From Candidatus Magasanikiibacteriota bacterium (lineage in GTDB: Bacteria; Patescibacteriota; Patescibacteriia; Magasanikbacterales; 2-02-FULL-50-9b), in NCBI GenBank assembly GCA_943349075.1, contig CALQYY010000004.1, forward strand, positions 1 through 34,075: a stretch of 34,075 nt of DNA. Reading direction: 5' to 3'. Positions 7,814 through 17,249 of this stretch are shown here, in pieces. Within the stretch, counting starts at the first letter, position 1. Every line of letters starts with the position of its first letter. The notes beneath the pieces are model-generated. The model made no database searches. It was given only the letters and a program-made list of their open reading frames with translations, and had not been told where the DNA came from. A program made the position numbers and the translations under genes.

Positions 7814-7842
7814 TTGACAAAGTCGCAAATTCGTGCTAACCT
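7814..7842 (+). promoter_or_regulatory. Promoter of the 7881 secreted-protein gene
   Basis: TTGACA (7814-7819), 17 bases, TAACCT (7837-7842) with an extended TGC before the -10. The leader is about 30 bases and contains GGAGGG. It is divergent from the lepA promoter. Confidence 0.7.
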
Positions 7843-7880
7843 GTTACCTAAGTGCCAAAATTGATTTGGCGGAGGGTCAA

Positions 7881-8111
7881 ATGAAAGTCTGGGTTACTGT
7901 TCTGGGGATTTTAATCGCATTTGAGGCGTTCGCGGCCACGCCGAAACTGGTGTGTCCGAAAGAGTGCTGCCACACGCTCGTACGTCAGAACGCGCGGCTA
8001 CGGGCACAGATTAAGCGTCTCACTCCACCACCGCCTAAGATGTTATACATCATTCAGTCGGTCGACGATCTATCCGATGGGCCTGTGCCGAAAATCGAAC
8101 CAGTCGACTAG
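7881..8111 (+). CDS. Small secreted cysteine-containing protein, function unknown
   Basis: This 76-residue protein begins with a signal-peptide-like stretch (MKVWVTVLGILIAFEAFAA), with likely cleavage after AFA or FAA. The mature part starts TPKLVCPKECC, continues with a basic helical stretch and a run of four prolines, and has an acidic C-terminus. ATG 7881 is fixed by GGAGG at 7871-7875. The unit is self-contained: promoter, SD, gene and terminator occupy about 350 bases between lepA and murJ. The three clustered Cys could form disulfides or bind metal. I recognise no family. Confidence 0.65.
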   Translation: MKVWVTVLGILIAFEAFAATPKLVCPKECCHTLVRQNARLRAQIKRLTPPPPKMLYIIQSVDDLSDGPVPKIEPVD

Positions 8112-8115
8112 GCCT

Positions 8116-8165
8116 AAACCCCACTCTTATCCGCTGAAACAGCGGTGTAGGGTGGGGTTTGTTAT
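8116..8165 (+). terminator. Terminator of the 7881 gene
   Basis: The outer stem AAACCCCAC (8116-8124) pairs with GTGGGGTTT (8152-8160). An inner hairpin CCGCTG/CAGCGG (8131-8145) lies inside it. A short T-rich tail follows. Confidence 0.75.
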
Positions 8166-9788
8166 TTATCGATGATCAGTTGCATCGATCCAATCGATAG
8201 GTAAAATTGAAGCAATTTTTTTGACACGAATTTTTGTTGCGCTGAGCAAGGCATACACCTCTTCAATCTTAAGAAGAAGTCCAACAGTTAAAAAGGCAAT
8301 AGTTCCGGCAATTGATGCGCCAATTGCTTGCAAGAAAATTCCGAAAAACGTATGAGTATCAACAAATGTTGCAATTGGAAGTTTTATGCCTTGAGTGATG
8401 AGCACCATTACGAGTCCCGCGATGCTGAGTTTGTAGACCGTTTTTAAGATTAAACCGTTTTGAACTGAGCCGATGTGACGGCTGAGCAAGATCCAGAGGA
8501 GAAGTGCGTTGAGTGTTTCTTGAATTGCGATTGCGAGTGCGAGACCGCTAACGCCGAGTTCATCTTTGAGAAAAAGTGCGAGCAATGCTCCAACAATGAC
8601 AGACGCAGCTGCGCTCATTGCAGGAATTCGAGTGTTCTTGAGCGCGTAAAATGCGCGAGCAAACAGATGGACAAGTGATTGACCAACAAGACCAAGAGCA
8701 AAAAATCCGAGCGCGTCAGCTGTTTGAATCGTTGCTTCCCAATCAAATGCACCTGAACCAAGAATGATGCGAACCCATTGTGCGCGGAGTGTGATGAGTA
8801 ATATGCTGATTGGGACAATAAAAACAAAAATTGTTCGTACGGTTTGACCGATGGTGCGCGAGAGGCCGTCGGGATTTTCTTCGGAGACGTACGCAGTCAT
8901 CACAGGGAATGCAGCAACAGCGAATGAAACTGCAACTAATCCAATTGGTACATATTGAATATTGTTCGCCAAATTGAAGGTTGCGACGGCACCATCACCG
9001 AGGGTTGATGCAAAAATTGTGATGATCACTAGGTTGATTTGGGTTGCGGCCAGCGCGAGCACGCGTGGTCCCATGAGGCGAAGCATTGCACGAATGTCCC
9101 CATGTTCAGGAGACCAGCGCCACGATGGCTTAAAACCTGACGCAAGAAGTGCTGGAAATTGAACGAGCAAATGTAGGAGAGCTCCAAGCACGACGCCGAG
9201 CGCGAGTCCGGAAATTCCAAAAAGCGGAACAAAGATTGTGATGCCAAGAATAATTCCGATGTTATACATGATCGGAGCAAGTGCGAAAATCAGAAACTTT
9301 TTGAGCGATTGAAGTGCTCCACCAACCAAAGACGAGAGACCCATCAGAACAGGTGAGAGCATCATGATTCGGGTGAGTAAAATGGTTTGATCACGCTTTT
9401 CGCCTTCAAATCCAGGCGCAACAAGTACCATGAGTAGCGGCGCCACAATGGCACACGCAATAGAAAGACCAAGGAAAATAACACCAAGCGTTGAGAGTGT
9501 ACGATTTAAAAAATCCCACGCACGTTGTTCGTCTTTGGTAAAATAATCCGAAAAAATTGGAATGAATGCGGCGGATAAAACACCAAGCACGAGTAAATTG
9601 AAAAGAAGGTCGGGGATTCGAAATGCGGCATAGTAGGAGTCGAGCACAGCTCCGGCACCAAATTGATGTGTAAGAAGTCTGTCGCGGACGAGTCCAAGAA
9701 TGCGACTAACTAAAGAAGCGCCACCGAGAACCACTGCTGCTGTGGTGATGGAGCGCGACGTGTGATTGATCAGTTCGGTAAATGTCAT
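8166..9788 (-). CDS. murJ: Lipid II flippase MurJ (MviN)
   Basis: MurJ is a MOP-superfamily transporter that moves lipid II across the cytoplasmic membrane for peptidoglycan synthesis. The 540-residue length and the many hydrophobic helices fit the 14-helix family. The conserved N-terminal region is clear, with SLVSRILGLVRDRLLTHQFG followed by LDSYYAAFRIPDLLFNLL and LSAAFIPIFSDY. Arg residues in the first helices, important in the central cavity of the family, are present. It follows a single-helix membrane protein by 10 bases on the same strand and is likely cotranscribed with it. Confidence 0.95.
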   Translation of the reverse strand: MTFTELINHTSRSITTAAVVLGGASLVSRILGLVRDRLLTHQFGAGAVLDSYYAAFRIPDLLFNLLVLGVLSAAFIPIFSDYFTKDEQRAWDFLNRTLSTLGVIFLGLSIACAIVAPLLMVLVAPGFEGEKRDQTILLTRIMMLSPVLMGLSSLVGGALQSLKKFLIFALAPIMYNIGIILGITIFVPLFGISGLALGVVLGALLHLLVQFPALLASGFKPSWRWSPEHGDIRAMLRLMGPRVLALAATQINLVIITIFASTLGDGAVATFNLANNIQYVPIGLVAVSFAVAAFPVMTAYVSEENPDGLSRTIGQTVRTIFVFIVPISILLITLRAQWVRIILGSGAFDWEATIQTADALGFFALGLVGQSLVHLFARAFYALKNTRIPAMSAAASVIVGALLALFLKDELGVSGLALAIAIQETLNALLLWILLSRHIGSVQNGLILKTVYKLSIAGLVMVLITQGIKLPIATFVDTHTFFGIFLQAIGASIAGTIAFLTVGLLLKIEEVYALLSATKIRVKKIASILPIDWIDATDHR

Positions 9789-9798
9789 GCGGTCGTTT

Positions 9799-10488
9799 CT
9801 AGTAATTCACGATAAGTTGTACGAATTCGATGCCGGGATCGTCAGGATGCAAATCAATTGCGCGCAAAACACCTGAGGTTGTGCCGCGGGAAAAATTGAA
9901 ACCAGCTTCATTCGCAGGCATTTTTTCTGGTGTTTCGATTGTGTAGTTTGCACGCACGAGCGCTTTTTCAATTCCGTCTGCGAAAATTGATGGATATGAT
10001 TTGATACCGTTCCATGTCACAACAACGGTGCGTGTATGCTCTGATCCAATCGGAATGCCTAAATATTTCAAATAATTCTCGCGTGATAATTCTCGTTTGA
10101 AGTTGACGCGACCGAGCGAGTCATGTTCTTCGGTGATTGTTGCGTCAGGATTTATTTCGCTGAGCACAGGTGACACAAGAAAGCGGGGGATTGCTGTTGC
10201 AACCCAAATCGATCGGTCTTTTGATGCTCCTTCAATCGAAGTAATTTTGATAATTTTATCAGGATTGCTTTGCGGAATATCTTTTGGAAAATCGTTTGGA
10301 AAATCTGAGAGAACTGCAGGACCGCTTCCGACAATAATTCGAAATAAAAGATAAAGCGCACCTATAAAAATTACTATGCATCCAGCGCCGGTTACACAGC
10401 TTCCGGTGAACCATCCGCTGTGTTTTTTTATTTCTTTCAGCGTCGGTTCTTGAATTTGAATGGTTTGTTGTGAAGAGGTTTGCCGCAT
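9799..10488 (-). CDS. Single-pass membrane protein upstream of murJ, unknown
   Basis: The protein has 229 residues. A polar N-terminal tail of about 30 residues precedes one transmembrane helix (about residues 32-52, around TGAGCIVIFIGALYLLF). The remaining 170 or so residues form an extracytoplasmic domain with mixed alpha/beta character and no motif I recognise. It lies 10 bases before murJ on the same strand, so a cell-envelope role is plausible. The start ATG 10488 follows a minus-strand TACACT box with an extended TGC, again with a very short leader. It is divergent from the RNase gene. Confidence 0.7.
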   Translation of the reverse strand: MRQTSSQQTIQIQEPTLKEIKKHSGWFTGSCVTGAGCIVIFIGALYLLFRIIVGSGPAVLSDFPNDFPKDIPQSNPDKIIKITSIEGASKDRSIWVATAIPRFLVSPVLSEINPDATITEEHDSLGRVNFKRELSRENYLKYLGIPIGSEHTRTVVVTWNGIKSYPSIFADGIEKALVRANYTIETPEKMPANEAGFNFSRGTTSGVLRAIDLHPDDPGIEFVQLIVNY

Positions 10489-10517
10489 ATGCGTTTAAAA
10501 GTGTAGCAGAAATAGAG

Positions 10518-10523
10518 TATAAT
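10518..10523 (+). promoter_or_regulatory. -10 box (TATAAT) of the beta-CASP RNase gene
   Basis: A perfect TATAAT lies 12 bases before ATG 10536 and 24 before ATG 10548. There is no strong -35 and no SD. Confidence 0.5.
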
Positions 10524-10547
10524 TACCAGCAACAAATGGTGCACATT

Positions 10548-11900
10548 ATGAAGATTCATTTTTTCGGCGCGGCGGGCGAAGTTACGGGGTCGTGTTACAT
10601 GGTGGAAACGCCAGTTTCTAAGATTTTAGTTGATTGCGGATTGTTTCAAGGGTCACGCGAAGCTGATCAAAAATCACATGGTGATTTTGATTTTGACCCA
10701 GCTACCGTTGATGCGGTGATTGTGACGCATGCGCATATCGATCATTGTGGTCGTGTGCCACTGCTTTTTGCGCGGGGATTTCGCGGTCCTGTTTATGCAA
10801 CGGAGCCAACAGGCGAACTCATTAAGCTACAATGGGATGACATCTTGCATATAATGGAAGAGCGCGAGCGCCATTCAAATATGCCGCCATCATATGATTT
10901 AAATGATGTTGCACACGCTAAAGCTGCGATTGTGTCGTTGCCATATGGAAAGCTAGCAGCAATTACAAAAGACGCGGGATTTATTTTTCATGATGCAGGT
11001 CATATTTTCGGATCATCATTTGTTGAGCTTCGTGCAGGTGGTAAAACCGCTGTGTTTAGTGGTGATATTGGAAATGATAATGTTCCAATTGTTCGTGAAA
11101 CAGAACCGCTTGTTGCGTGCGATGTTTTGATTACGGAGGCAACCTATGGAGACCGAACACATTCACCGGTTGTGCAGCGTCGCGAAGATTTGCGACGTGT
11201 AATCATCGATGCGATTAAGCGTGGTGGCACACTTATGATTGCGGCGTTTTCACTTGAGCGCACACAAGAAATTTTATTTGAACTTGACCAGCTTATTGAA
11301 CGCGATCATGCACTTCCTCGAATTCCAATTTATTTGGATTCGCCACTGGCGATTCGCGCGAACGCGGTGTATCGAAAATTTAATTCATATTACGATGAGG
11401 TTGCGGCGGCTGAGTGGAAGCGGGGTAATGATTTTTTTGATTTTCCTGGACTCATTGTTGCAGAAACATCAGCACAATCGCGCCTCATTAATTCGGCTCC
11501 TGCACCAAAAATTATTATTGCGGGTTCTGGTATGCTTGCGGGTGGCCGCATCATGTATCATTTGATGCGCTATTTGTCAGATCCTAAATCAACGTTGCTT
11601 TTGGTTTCATATCAAGCAGAGGGAACGCTTGGTCGAAAAATTCAGGAACGTTCACATTCGGTGACGATTAACGGTGAACAGATTCCAGTAAAATGTTTTG
11701 TAGAAAAAATTGATTCGTATTCGGCGCATGGTGATCAGGAAAAATTACTTCGTTGGATGGTTTCAGGTTCAACGCCGCCGGGACGTGTGATTGTAACACA
11801 TGCCGATGCACCGGCAGCACAAGAATTTTGTTCGATTGCGGAAAAAAGAAATCACGTTCGGATTGAGGCGGCTGCGATGGGACAAATCATTGAAATTTGA
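10548..11900 (+). CDS. MBL-fold beta-CASP ribonuclease (CPSF/TTHA0252-like)
   Basis: This 450-residue protein is a metallo-beta-lactamase-fold hydrolase with a beta-CASP domain, the fold of RNase J, CPSF-73 and Thermus TTHA0252. The metal site HAHIDHCG is at residues 61-68. It is followed by the later His of DAGHIFGSSF and Asp of FSGDIGNDNVP. Beta-CASP features include TEATYGDR, the SGMLAGGRI loop, SAHGDQEKLLRWM and VTHAD near the C-terminus. The likely role is RNA processing or decay. I chose ATG 10548 (MKIHFFGAAGEVTGSC) because family members begin there; ATG 10536 would add four residues. It lies 31 bases before uvrB. Confidence 0.9.
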   Translation: MKIHFFGAAGEVTGSCYMVETPVSKILVDCGLFQGSREADQKSHGDFDFDPATVDAVIVTHAHIDHCGRVPLLFARGFRGPVYATEPTGELIKLQWDDILHIMEERERHSNMPPSYDLNDVAHAKAAIVSLPYGKLAAITKDAGFIFHDAGHIFGSSFVELRAGGKTAVFSGDIGNDNVPIVRETEPLVACDVLITEATYGDRTHSPVVQRREDLRRVIIDAIKRGGTLMIAAFSLERTQEILFELDQLIERDHALPRIPIYLDSPLAIRANAVYRKFNSYYDEVAAAEWKRGNDFFDFPGLIVAETSAQSRLINSAPAPKIIIAGSGMLAGGRIMYHLMRYLSDPKSTLLLVSYQAEGTLGRKIQERSHSVTINGEQIPVKCFVEKIDSYSAHGDQEKLLRWMVSGSTPPGRVIVTHADAPAAQEFCSIAEKRNHVRIEAAAMGQIIEI

Positions 11901-11931
11901 GTTTTGAGCGCACACAGGTTACTATACGAGA

Positions 11932-14013
11932 ATGCTTGGAAAAAATGAATCGAAAAAATTTAAATTGCATGCGCCGTTTAAGCCTGCAGGTGATCAGCCT
12001 GAGGCGATTTTGGCGTTAACTGAGGGTGTAAATCGTGGTGATCGGATGCAGACACTTCTTGGTGCAACAGGTACGGGTAAAACGTTTACGATCGCTGAAG
12101 TGATTGAAAAAACGCAAAAACCAACATTAGTGATGGCGCACAATAAAACGCTTGCGGCGCAGCTGTGCAATGAGTTTCGAGAATTTTTTCCAGAAAACGC
12201 GGTTGAATATTTTGTTTCCTATTACGATTACTATCAGCCTGAGGCGTACATGCCGGGAACAGATACATATATCGAAAAAGAGGCGATGATTAACCAAGAG
12301 ATTGACCGCTTGCGTCATGCTGCAACGCAAGCATTGCTCACACGTCGTGATGTAATTATTGTTTCGTCGGTCTCGTGTATCTATGGCTTGGGTTCACCAA
12401 AACATTATTTGGATAATGTTTTACAACTGTCTGTTGGCGACGAATTTAGTCGAATGAAAATTTTGAAGAAATTGATTGAGATGCAGTTTGTACGAACGAC
12501 CGTTGAGCTCGCGCGCGGAACATTTCGATTGCGCGGCGATGTGATGGATATTGTTCCAATTGAAGAAGGGCGAATTTATCGTATCGACGGAACCGGCGGA
12601 AAAATTAAAACGATTGAATTGTTTGATGCGGTTTCACGAAAGAGTGAAGGTATGGCTGCGGATGCGTGGATTTTTCCGGCGAAACATTATTTGGCAGATA
12701 AGAGTTTGACGGAAAATGCTTTAACGCAAATTTCAAATGAGCTCGACGAACGTTTAAAGTTTTTGGAAAAGAAAGACATGATGATTGAAGCGGATCGACT
12801 TCGTCGCCGAACAAAATATGACATCACGATGATTCGTGAAATTGGTTATGTGAACGGAGTCGAAAATTATTCGCGTTATTTTGATGGGCGAAAAGAAGGG
12901 GAGCCACCGTTTACACTCATTGATTATTTTCCGGAAGATTATTTGACGGTGATTGATGAGTCGCACGTGACGCTGCCGCAAGTTGGTGCGATGTCCGGCG
13001 GAGATTCGGCACGAAAAAATTCTCTGGTAGATTTTGGTTTTCGATTGCCGAGTGCGCGCGATAATCGTCCGCTCACGGGCGACGAGTTTTTGGCGAAAAC
13101 AAAACAGGTGATTTTTGTTTCAGCAACGCCAGCGGACTTTGAGCGAAAAAAATCAACGCAAGTTGTTGAGCAGATTATTCGTCCAACAGGACTCGTTGAT
13201 CCGGAAATTATTATGATGCCGGTGACGGCGAAAGGTGAATATCAGGGTCAGGTTCAGGATTTGATTGAGCGCGCGGTTGAACGAGCGAAACGCGACGAGC
13301 GTGTGATGGTGACGACGCTTACGAAGAAAATGGCGGAGGATCTGACGGATTATTTGAAAGACAAAAAAGTTAAAGTTAAATATTTGCATTCGGATATTGA
13401 AACCGTTGATCGAATTCAAATTCTCGGTGATTTTCGTCGAGGAATTTTTGATGTTTTGGTTGGTGTTAATCTGCTTCGCGAAGGTTTGGATGTGCCGGAG
13501 GTTTCGCTTGTTGCAATTTTGGATGCAGATAAGGAAGGATTTTTGCGCAGCGATACAGCGCTTATTCAAACGATTGGTCGTGCGGCTCGAAATGCAGCAG
13601 GTCAGGTCGTTTTGTATGCGGATAATATGACTGGTTCGCTGACGCGTGCAATTGATGAAACGGATCGTCGTCGCGAAATCCAGTTGGCGTACAACAAGAA
13701 ACATGGGATTACGCCGCAAACAATTAAAAAAGCGGTTCGTGATTTGGTTAAGGATTTTGGTTTGACACCAGGTGGAAGTAATAAGAAGGTGGGTCGTGGA
13801 GCAAAGGCAACTGATGAGTCAACAGCTCGACAACTTGATTTGATTGGTGACAAAGGGCGACCAATCGATCAGATTATTCGCGAGAAAGAATCGCAAATGC
13901 GTGCGGCATCAAAGGAGCTGCAGTTTGAGCTCGCGGCGATTTTGCGTGACGAGATTGTGTTGCTTAACAAGGAATTGAAAAAGAGTAAAAAAAATAGTAC
14001 ACTACTCACATGA
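11932..14013 (+). CDS. uvrB: Excinuclease ABC subunit B (UvrB)
   Basis: UvrB is the damage-verifying helicase of nucleotide-excision repair. UvrA loads it onto DNA and it recruits UvrC. The 693-residue protein is full length. Walker A GATGTGKT lies at residues 44-51. The beta-hairpin region YYDYYQPEAYMPGTDTYIE is intact. The DESH box starts at residue 342, and motif VI reads QTIGRAARN. The C-terminal UVR motif that binds UvrC (near KESQMRAASKELQFELAAILRD) is present. Its stop overlaps the next start as ATGA. Unlike UvrA and UvrC in this window it shows no domain loss. Confidence 0.97.
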   Translation: MLGKNESKKFKLHAPFKPAGDQPEAILALTEGVNRGDRMQTLLGATGTGKTFTIAEVIEKTQKPTLVMAHNKTLAAQLCNEFREFFPENAVEYFVSYYDYYQPEAYMPGTDTYIEKEAMINQEIDRLRHAATQALLTRRDVIIVSSVSCIYGLGSPKHYLDNVLQLSVGDEFSRMKILKKLIEMQFVRTTVELARGTFRLRGDVMDIVPIEEGRIYRIDGTGGKIKTIELFDAVSRKSEGMAADAWIFPAKHYLADKSLTENALTQISNELDERLKFLEKKDMMIEADRLRRRTKYDITMIREIGYVNGVENYSRYFDGRKEGEPPFTLIDYFPEDYLTVIDESHVTLPQVGAMSGGDSARKNSLVDFGFRLPSARDNRPLTGDEFLAKTKQVIFVSATPADFERKKSTQVVEQIIRPTGLVDPEIIMMPVTAKGEYQGQVQDLIERAVERAKRDERVMVTTLTKKMAEDLTDYLKDKKVKVKYLHSDIETVDRIQILGDFRRGIFDVLVGVNLLREGLDVPEVSLVAILDADKEGFLRSDTALIQTIGRAARNAAGQVVLYADNMTGSLTRAIDETDRRREIQLAYNKKHGITPQTIKKAVRDLVKDFGLTPGGSNKKVGRGAKATDESTARQLDLIGDKGRPIDQIIREKESQMRAASKELQFELAAILRDEIVLLNKELKKSKKNSTLLT

Positions 14014-14654
14014 GTCGAATCTCTTTGCGCAACGGCATAGTTCGTTTTGGAATTTTAGTTATTGCTTCAGCGTTTGCTGCGGCAAGTGTTTTGTTAGTCT
14101 TATTCGCAGCCGAGGTTCGTTCACGCTACGCAGACCGCGAATTTCAGCTCAAGGACGCTCCTGTGCGTGTGTATGGTGTTGTGCTTGGCGCATCAGTTGA
14201 TTTGGCAACATCTGAACCAGGAATCGCACTTCGTGACCGACTGGATACTGCAATAGATTTACTTCGTAGCCGTACGATCATGGGAGTTGTGGTAACGGGT
14301 GATGACGGAAAGTGGAAGTCGAATGAGATTAAGGGGATGGTTGATTATTTACACTCGAAAAATGTGCCGGATGAGGTGATTTTTGTGGACGGTGGCGCGT
14401 ATCGCACATACGAGAGCTGCATGCATCTCAAAGAGAAAGGTTTCACCAATGTTTTGCTTATTACTCAACAGTTTCATTTGCCGCGCGCGTTGTATTTGTG
14501 TAACAAGATCGGTGTTGATGCGGACGGTGTCATTGCCGATAAGCAGTGGTATTCACAGTATTTATATTATTGGGGTCGAGATTTTCTTGCGTCGCCGTTT
14601 GCTTATTTTGATGTTCGTGGAGTGACAATTATTGAAAAAGGACCGAGCGTCTAG
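14010..14654 (+). CDS. SanA/YdcF-like DUF218 membrane protein
   Basis: This 214-residue protein has one N-terminal transmembrane helix (about residues 12-32) and an extracytoplasmic DUF218 domain. Family signs are VVLGASV near residue 55, ALRDRLDTAIDLL, VVVTGDDGK, SNEIKGMVDYL, AYRTYESCMHL and TQQFHLPRALYLC. SanA-type proteins are linked to envelope barrier function and vancomycin resistance in enterobacteria; the biochemical role is not settled. Translation is probably coupled to uvrB through the ATGA overlap, although no functional link is evident. Confidence 0.88.
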   Translation: MSRISLRNGIVRFGILVIASAFAAASVLLVLFAAEVRSRYADREFQLKDAPVRVYGVVLGASVDLATSEPGIALRDRLDTAIDLLRSRTIMGVVVTGDDGKWKSNEIKGMVDYLHSKNVPDEVIFVDGGAYRTYESCMHLKEKGFTNVLLITQQFHLPRALYLCNKIGVDADGVIADKQWYSQYLYYWGRDFLASPFAYFDVRGVTIIEKGPSV

Positions 14655-14658
14655 TATC

Positions 14659-14687
14659 TTGAGGTAATTCAGGCGCTGTGTTATGAT
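14659..14687 (+). promoter_or_regulatory. uvrA promoter
   Basis: TTGAGG (14659-14664), 17 bases, TATGAT (14682-14687), with an extended TGT before the -10. Fifteen bases separate it from the uvrA ATG, so the leader is about nine bases and has no SD. No LexA-like box is evident. Confidence 0.75.
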
Positions 14688-14702
14688 AAATTTCCACTAA
14701 AT

Positions 14703-17249
14703 ATGCAGGAATTTATTAAGATTCGCGGTGCGCGCGAACACAATTTAAAGAACATTTCGCTGGATTTGCCTCGTAACAAAATGATTGTTTTTACGGGTCT
14801 TTCGGGCTCGGGTAAATCATCTCTTGCGTTTGATACAATTTTTGCAGAAGGTCAGCGTCGTTATATCGAGTCACTCAGTGCGTATGCGCGCCAATTTTTG
14901 GGTGGCATGCAAAAGCCGGATGTAGATGAAATTGAGGGTTTGTCGCCAGCGATTGCGATTGACCAAAAGGCGCACAGTGCGAATCCTCGTTCGACCGTTG
15001 CAACGATCACTGAAATTTATGATTACTTGCGAGTGCTCTATGCGCGTATTGGTGTGCCGCACTGTATTTTGTGTGGCGACCCAATCCAGAAACTCACATC
15101 AGAACAAATTGTAAATTTGATTTTGAATTCATTACCGAAAACAGGGAAGGGCGAAATTAAATTACTTGCGCCAATTGTTCGTGGCCGCAAAGGTGAATAT
15201 TACCAACTCTTGTACGATCTTTATAATGCGGGTTTCATGGAGGTTCGTGTTGATGGAGAGCTCAACTCGCTTAAAAAACGAATCAACTTGGGTCGCTACG
15301 AACAACACACAATCGATGTTGTCGTTGATACGATTCCAGTTTTAGGTTTATCGCAAACAAAAGATGAAGAGCTTCAAAAAGCAGAGCGCCAGCGACTCGC
15401 GGAAGCAATCGAAACAGCGCTTTTGAAAAGCTCTGGTTTGGTCACCGTAATTTTTCCCGACAAAACTGAGAAATTATATTCAACAACGTTCGCGTGTCCA
15501 CGCGATGGATTTTCGTTTCCGGAAGTTGAGCCTCGATTGTTTAGTTTTAATTCGCCATACGGATATTGTCCGACGTGTACCGGTCTTGGAACCGAGTCGC
15601 TGTTTTCGGAAAAGCCGTGCGCAGCGTGTCAGGGAAAGCGTCTGCGGCCTGAAGCGCTTGCAGTTAAAATTGGTGGTATCAGCATTGTTGAGTTAACAGC
15701 GAAGACAATTCGGGATGCGCAAAAATTCATGGACGCATGGTTTTTTAATGATCTCGACGAACTTCGTCATGAGATTGCAGAGCCTGCGATGCGCGAAATT
15801 TTGGCGCGTTTGCAGTTTTTGCTCAATGTTGGTTTGCATTATTTAACGCTCGGACGCCTTGCAGGTTCTTTGTCAGGTGGTGAGGCGCAGCGCATTCGTT
15901 TGGCGTCTCAGATTGGTTCAAAGCTTGTTGGTGCACTCTATGTTTTGGATGAACCGACGATTGGTTTGCATCAGGCGGACAATGAAAAACTGATTAAGAC
16001 ATTGCTCGAGCTTCGTGATATCGGAAACACGATCATTGTTGTTGAGCACGATGAGGACACAATTCGTGCGGCGGATTATTTGGTTGAGTTTGGGCCGGGC
16101 GCGGGTGTGCATGGCGGTCATGTTGTAGTTGAAGGTCCGGTTGATAAACTCATGAAGCAGAAAAAATCGAAATCGCTCACGGTTCAGTACATGACGGGTG
16201 AGAAAAAGATTGAAGTACCGAAAAAACGTCGTCCAAAAGTTCACGACACACTTCGTGTGTATGGCGCATCGCAAAATAATCTGCGCAATATCGATGTGGA
16301 AATTCCACTGCGACGTTTTGTTTGCGTGACAGGTGTTTCAGGTTCTGGAAAATCGACACTCGTGCACGACATTATTTACAAGGCGGTTCATCGCAAACTA
16401 AATAATGCAGGGTCGCTTCCGGGCCGACACAAAGATATCAAAGGGCTCGAATATATCGAGCGCGTGATTATGGTTGATCAATCAGCGATTGGTCGCACAT
16501 CACGTTCGAATCCAGCAACGTATACGGGCGCATGGACGCCGATTCGCGAATTGTTTGCGTCGACCTCTGAGGCAAAGGCACGTGGTTATCGTCCGGCGCG
16601 TTTTAGTTTTAATGTTGCGGGTGGTCGCTGCGAAAATTGTGAGGGGCATGGCGAAATCGCGATTGAAATGCATTTCTTGCCAACAGTTTGGGTGCCGTGT
16701 GAGGTTTGTCGCGGCGCACGATTTGATCGGGAGACGCTCGAGGTCACATATAAGGATAAAAACATTTCAGAAGTTTTAAAGATGACGGTTGAGGAGGCTG
16801 AAAAGTTTTTTGAGGATATTCCGCATGTGAATGACAAGCTCAAAATGTTGAATGAGGTTGGTCTTGAGTATTTGGAACTTGGACAATCAGCGCCGACGCT
16901 CTCCGGTGGTGAATCACAGCGTGTGAAATTGGCGGCTGAGCTTTCGAAGCGCACACAAGGACGAACTCTCTATATTCTTGATGAGCCGACGACGGGTTTG
17001 CACTTTGCAGATATTCAGAAGCTTCTTGATGTAATACAAAAAATTGCCGACCGCGGTAATACGGTTTTAGTTATCGAGCACAACCTTGATGTGATCAAAT
17101 CTGCGGATTGGATCATTGATTTGGGTCCGGGAGGTGGAGACGAGGGTGGAAATATTGTTGCATTCGGAACACCAGAAGATGTTGCAAAAACATCGGGCAG
17201 TTTGACGGGTAAATATCTCAAAAAAATGCTATTGAAGTCCGACGTGTGA
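14703..17249 (+). CDS. uvrA: Excinuclease ABC subunit A (UvrA), insertion domain missing
   Basis: UvrA is the dimeric ABC ATPase that finds bulky DNA damage and loads UvrB. The 848-residue protein has both ABC modules: Walker [10 protein letters not shown] and GVSGSGKST, signatures LSGGEAQR and LSGGESQR, and Walker [10 protein letters not shown] and LDEPTTGLH. The UvrB-binding region with its own Cys pair (CILC) and the C-terminal zinc finger (CENC...CEVC) are present. The zinc module that normally brackets the insertion domain reads CPTC at 289-292 and CAAC at 306-309, only 13 residues apart. In E. coli roughly 110 residues sit there. This accounts for the short length against about 940 residues. 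The last 21 bases overlap a convergent gene. Confidence 0.96.
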   Translation: MQEFIKIRGAREHNLKNISLDLPRNKMIVFTGLSGSGKSSLAFDTIFAEGQRRYIESLSAYARQFLGGMQKPDVDEIEGLSPAIAIDQKAHSANPRSTVATITEIYDYLRVLYARIGVPHCILCGDPIQKLTSEQIVNLILNSLPKTGKGEIKLLAPIVRGRKGEYYQLLYDLYNAGFMEVRVDGELNSLKKRINLGRYEQHTIDVVVDTIPVLGLSQTKDEELQKAERQRLAEAIETALLKSSGLVTVIFPDKTEKLYSTTFACPRDGFSFPEVEPRLFSFNSPYGYCPTCTGLGTESLFSEKPCAACQGKRLRPEALAVKIGGISIVELTAKTIRDAQKFMDAWFFNDLDELRHEIAEPAMREILARLQFLLNVGLHYLTLGRLAGSLSGGEAQRIRLASQIGSKLVGALYVLDEPTIGLHQADNEKLIKTLLELRDIGNTIIVVEHDEDTIRAADYLVEFGPGAGVHGGHVVVEGPVDKLMKQKKSKSLTVQYMTGEKKIEVPKKRRPKVHDTLRVYGASQNNLRNIDVEIPLRRFVCVTGVSGSGKSTLVHDIIYKAVHRKLNNAGSLPGRHKDIKGLEYIERVIMVDQSAIGRTSRSNPATYTGAWTPIRELFASTSEAKARGYRPARFSFNVAGGRCENCEGHGEIAIEMHFLPTVWVPCEVCRGARFDRETLEVTYKDKNISEVLKMTVEEAEKFFEDIPHVNDKLKMLNEVGLEYLELGQSAPTLSGGESQRVKLAAELSKRTQGRTLYILDEPTTGLHFADIQKLLDVIQKIADRGNTVLVIEHNLDVIKSADWIIDLGPGGGDEGGNIVAFGTPEDVAKTSGSLTGKYLKKMLLKSDV

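Noticed and set aside
11904-11928. Promoter for uvrB (TTGAGC with TATACG)
   Set aside because: Spacing is only 13 bases and the -10 ends three bases before the ATG; read-through from the RNase gene is more likely.
13153-13719. Long antisense reading frame inside uvrB
   Set aside because: It is a shadow of the uvrB codons, with an Asn/Arg/Ile-rich composition and no promoter or family signal. The same applies to antisense frames in the Clp-type gene (29340-30044), rsmH (26620-27204), rlmD (18555-19034) and the transferase (30712-31185).
14703-17249. Alternative genetic code (TGA as Gly)
   Set aside because: uvrA, uvrB and other genes end properly at TGA, and no conserved Gly positions are encoded by TGA.
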